A stretch of 64,000 nucleotides of DNA from Rhizobium sp. AAP43 (GTDB lineage: Bacteria > Pseudomonadota > Alphaproteobacteria > Rhizobiales > Rhizobiaceae). Below, one piece after another: positions 63,217 to 64,000 of the stretch. The translations under genes and the position numbers were made by a program. How positions within the stretch are numbered: the first letter of the stretch is position 1; each line of letters opens with the position of its first letter. Under the pieces are notes generated by a model. That model ran no database searches, was not told the origin of the DNA, and worked only from the letters and a program-made list of their open reading frames with translations. The DNA is taken from assembly GCF_001296045.1 (NCBI RefSeq), contig NZ_LJHS01000005.1, forward strand, positions 62,001 through 126,000. Direction: 5' to 3'.

Positions 63217-63230
63217 TGAAATTCTTTTCA
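63217..63230. promoter_or_regulatory. Candidate RpiR operator in divergent promoter region
   Basis: TGAAA-TTCT-TTTCA is a perfect dyad in the 112-nt gap between the NTF2-like gene and ridA, AT-rich like many RpiR/MurR targets. The nearby RpiR gene makes it a candidate site. Confidence 0.4.
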
Positions 63231-63315
63231 TAGATGTCGATTTTGTCTGGTCAAAATCCGTTTTTTGTGGTCGCTTGTCAACGATCGAAGAAAATAATTT
63301 GCATAAGAGGTGTCC

Positions 63316-63702
63316 ATGACGATCAAGCGTTACGGGGCTGAGAAGGCCGGTGCCGGTGGTCAGCGTTTGCCTTTCGCGCGGGCTGTTGAGGCCGATGGCT
63401 GGCTGCATGTTTCCGGCCAGGTGGCCATGGAAGACGGCGAAATCATTTCCGGCGGCATCATCGAGCAGACCCACAAGACAATTGCCAATGTCCTCGCCAT
63501 TCTCGATGAGGCTGGATATGGCGTCGAGCATGTCGTGCGCTGCGGCGTCTGGCTCGACGATCCCCGTGATTTCTGGACATTCAACAAGATCTACCAGCAG
63601 TACTTCGGCGAGCATCCGCCGGCGCGCGCCTGCGTGCAGGCCTCGATGATGGTCGATTGCAAGGTCGAGATCGACTGCATAGCCTACAAGCCTTCGAAAT
63701 AG
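63316..63702 (+). CDS. RidA-family enamine/imine deaminase
   Basis: The 128-residue RidA/YjgF/Rid protein has FARAVEADGWLHVSGQVA, a central IEQTHKTIANVLAIL and the C-terminal PPARACVQASMMVDCKVEIDC with the conserved active-site Arg region. It hydrolyses reactive enamine/imine intermediates, as released by the PLP dehydratase-like enzyme divergent to it. AGAGG precedes ATG 63316 by five nt. Confidence 0.9.
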   Translation: MTIKRYGAEKAGAGGQRLPFARAVEADGWLHVSGQVAMEDGEIISGGIIEQTHKTIANVLAILDEAGYGVEHVVRCGVWLDDPRDFWTFNKIYQQYFGEHPPARACVQASMMVDCKVEIDCIAYKPSK

Positions 63703-63715
63703 CAGAGGCAAGGGC

Positions 63716-64000
63716 ATGGATATCTTCGCGCGGTTACAGGAAGAGGCGGGCCAGTTTTCGGCCTCAGAACAACGCATCGCGGATATTCTGCTCAACGCGT
63801 TTGATTTCGCGGTCAATGCCTCGATCATCGAGCTTGCCGAGCGTGCCGAAGTCTCGCCACCGACCGTGACGCGCTTCTGCAGACGTCTCGGCTGCCAGAA
63901 CTTTGCCGATTTCAAGGTCAGTCTGGCACGTACGGCCTATGTCGGCGTGCGCTATCTCAATCCGGAGACGCAGAGCACGGAGCCGGCGGATGTCGCAACC
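63716..64000 (+). CDS. RpiR/MurR-family transcriptional regulator, 3' end outside window
   Basis: The first 95 codons are visible and still open at the window end. The N-terminal HTH_6 domain is clear: FSASEQRIADILL, SIIELAERAEVSPPTVTRFC and RRLGCQNFADFKVSLAR. The SIS effector domain should follow outside. It starts 13 nt after ridA and probably regulates this cluster. Confidence 0.9.
   Translation, partial: MDIFARLQEEAGQFSASEQRIADILLNAFDFAVNASIIELAERAEVSPPTVTRFCRRLGCQNFADFKVSLARTAYVGVRYLNPETQSTEPADVAT

Overview
The window looks like chromosome or a large replicon of a rhizobial alphaproteobacterium (Rhizobiaceae-like). The signs are high GC, tightly overlapping operons, many solute-binding-protein ABC importers, a NikR/Nik system, a BigR-type sulfide regulator, and RTX proteins with a type I secretion system. 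No rRNA, tRNA, insertion sequence, phage gene or CRISPR array was seen. Species cannot be named from the sequence alone.

Layout. 1-9101 (+): a type I secretion island with a 5'-truncated RTX animal-type haem peroxidase, a PrtD-like ABC exporter, a second RTX protein and an HlyD-like adaptor. 9162-14527: nikR divergent from a nikABCDE-type importer, with a perfect NikR box between them. 14553-21899: a LacI repressor divergent from a sugar operon (Gfo/Idh/MocA dehydrogenase, TIM-barrel isomerase, binding protein, two permeases, ATPase), followed by a convergent SMP-30 lactonase. 22981-28320: a BigR/SqrR-like repressor flanked by a DUF2892-adaptor-RND pump operon and a DUF442 gene. Both flanking promoters carry the same 26-nt element. 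28409-30368: an unrecognised double winged-helix protein, an orphan CheW and a small hypothetical.

30380-46565 (-) is the most remarkable part: twelve tightly packed genes forming a complete-looking but divergent alginate-type exopolysaccharide operon. The order is algD, alg8, alg44, algA-like, algG-like, algI, algJ, a small Sel1-like protein, algX, algF, a 914-residue Sel1-repeat protein and algL-like. Precursor (AlgD), polymerase (Alg8) and O-acetylation genes (AlgI/J/X/F) keep their recognisable catalytic motifs. The AlgG epimerase motif, the AlgL catalytic His, the AlgA isomerase motif and the Alg44 PilZ c-di-GMP motif are missing or altered, and there is no AlgE porin. An acetylated, probably non-epimerised polyuronate is the inferred product. 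A LuxR-type response regulator and a ParA-like ATPase lie upstream.

48752-53133 (-): an amino-sugar operon (GntR regulator, SIS deaminase, NagA, ROK kinase, GNAT). Divergent from it, 53611-59060 (+) holds a Gfo/Idh dehydrogenase and an ABC sugar importer that probably feeds it, ending at a strong terminator. 59280-60068: an unknown membrane-anchored or secreted protein. 60104-64000: a D-threonine-aldolase/D-serine-dehydratase-like enzyme, an M81 (MlrC-like) metallopeptidase and an NTF2-like protein, divergent from RidA and an RpiR regulator cut by the window end.
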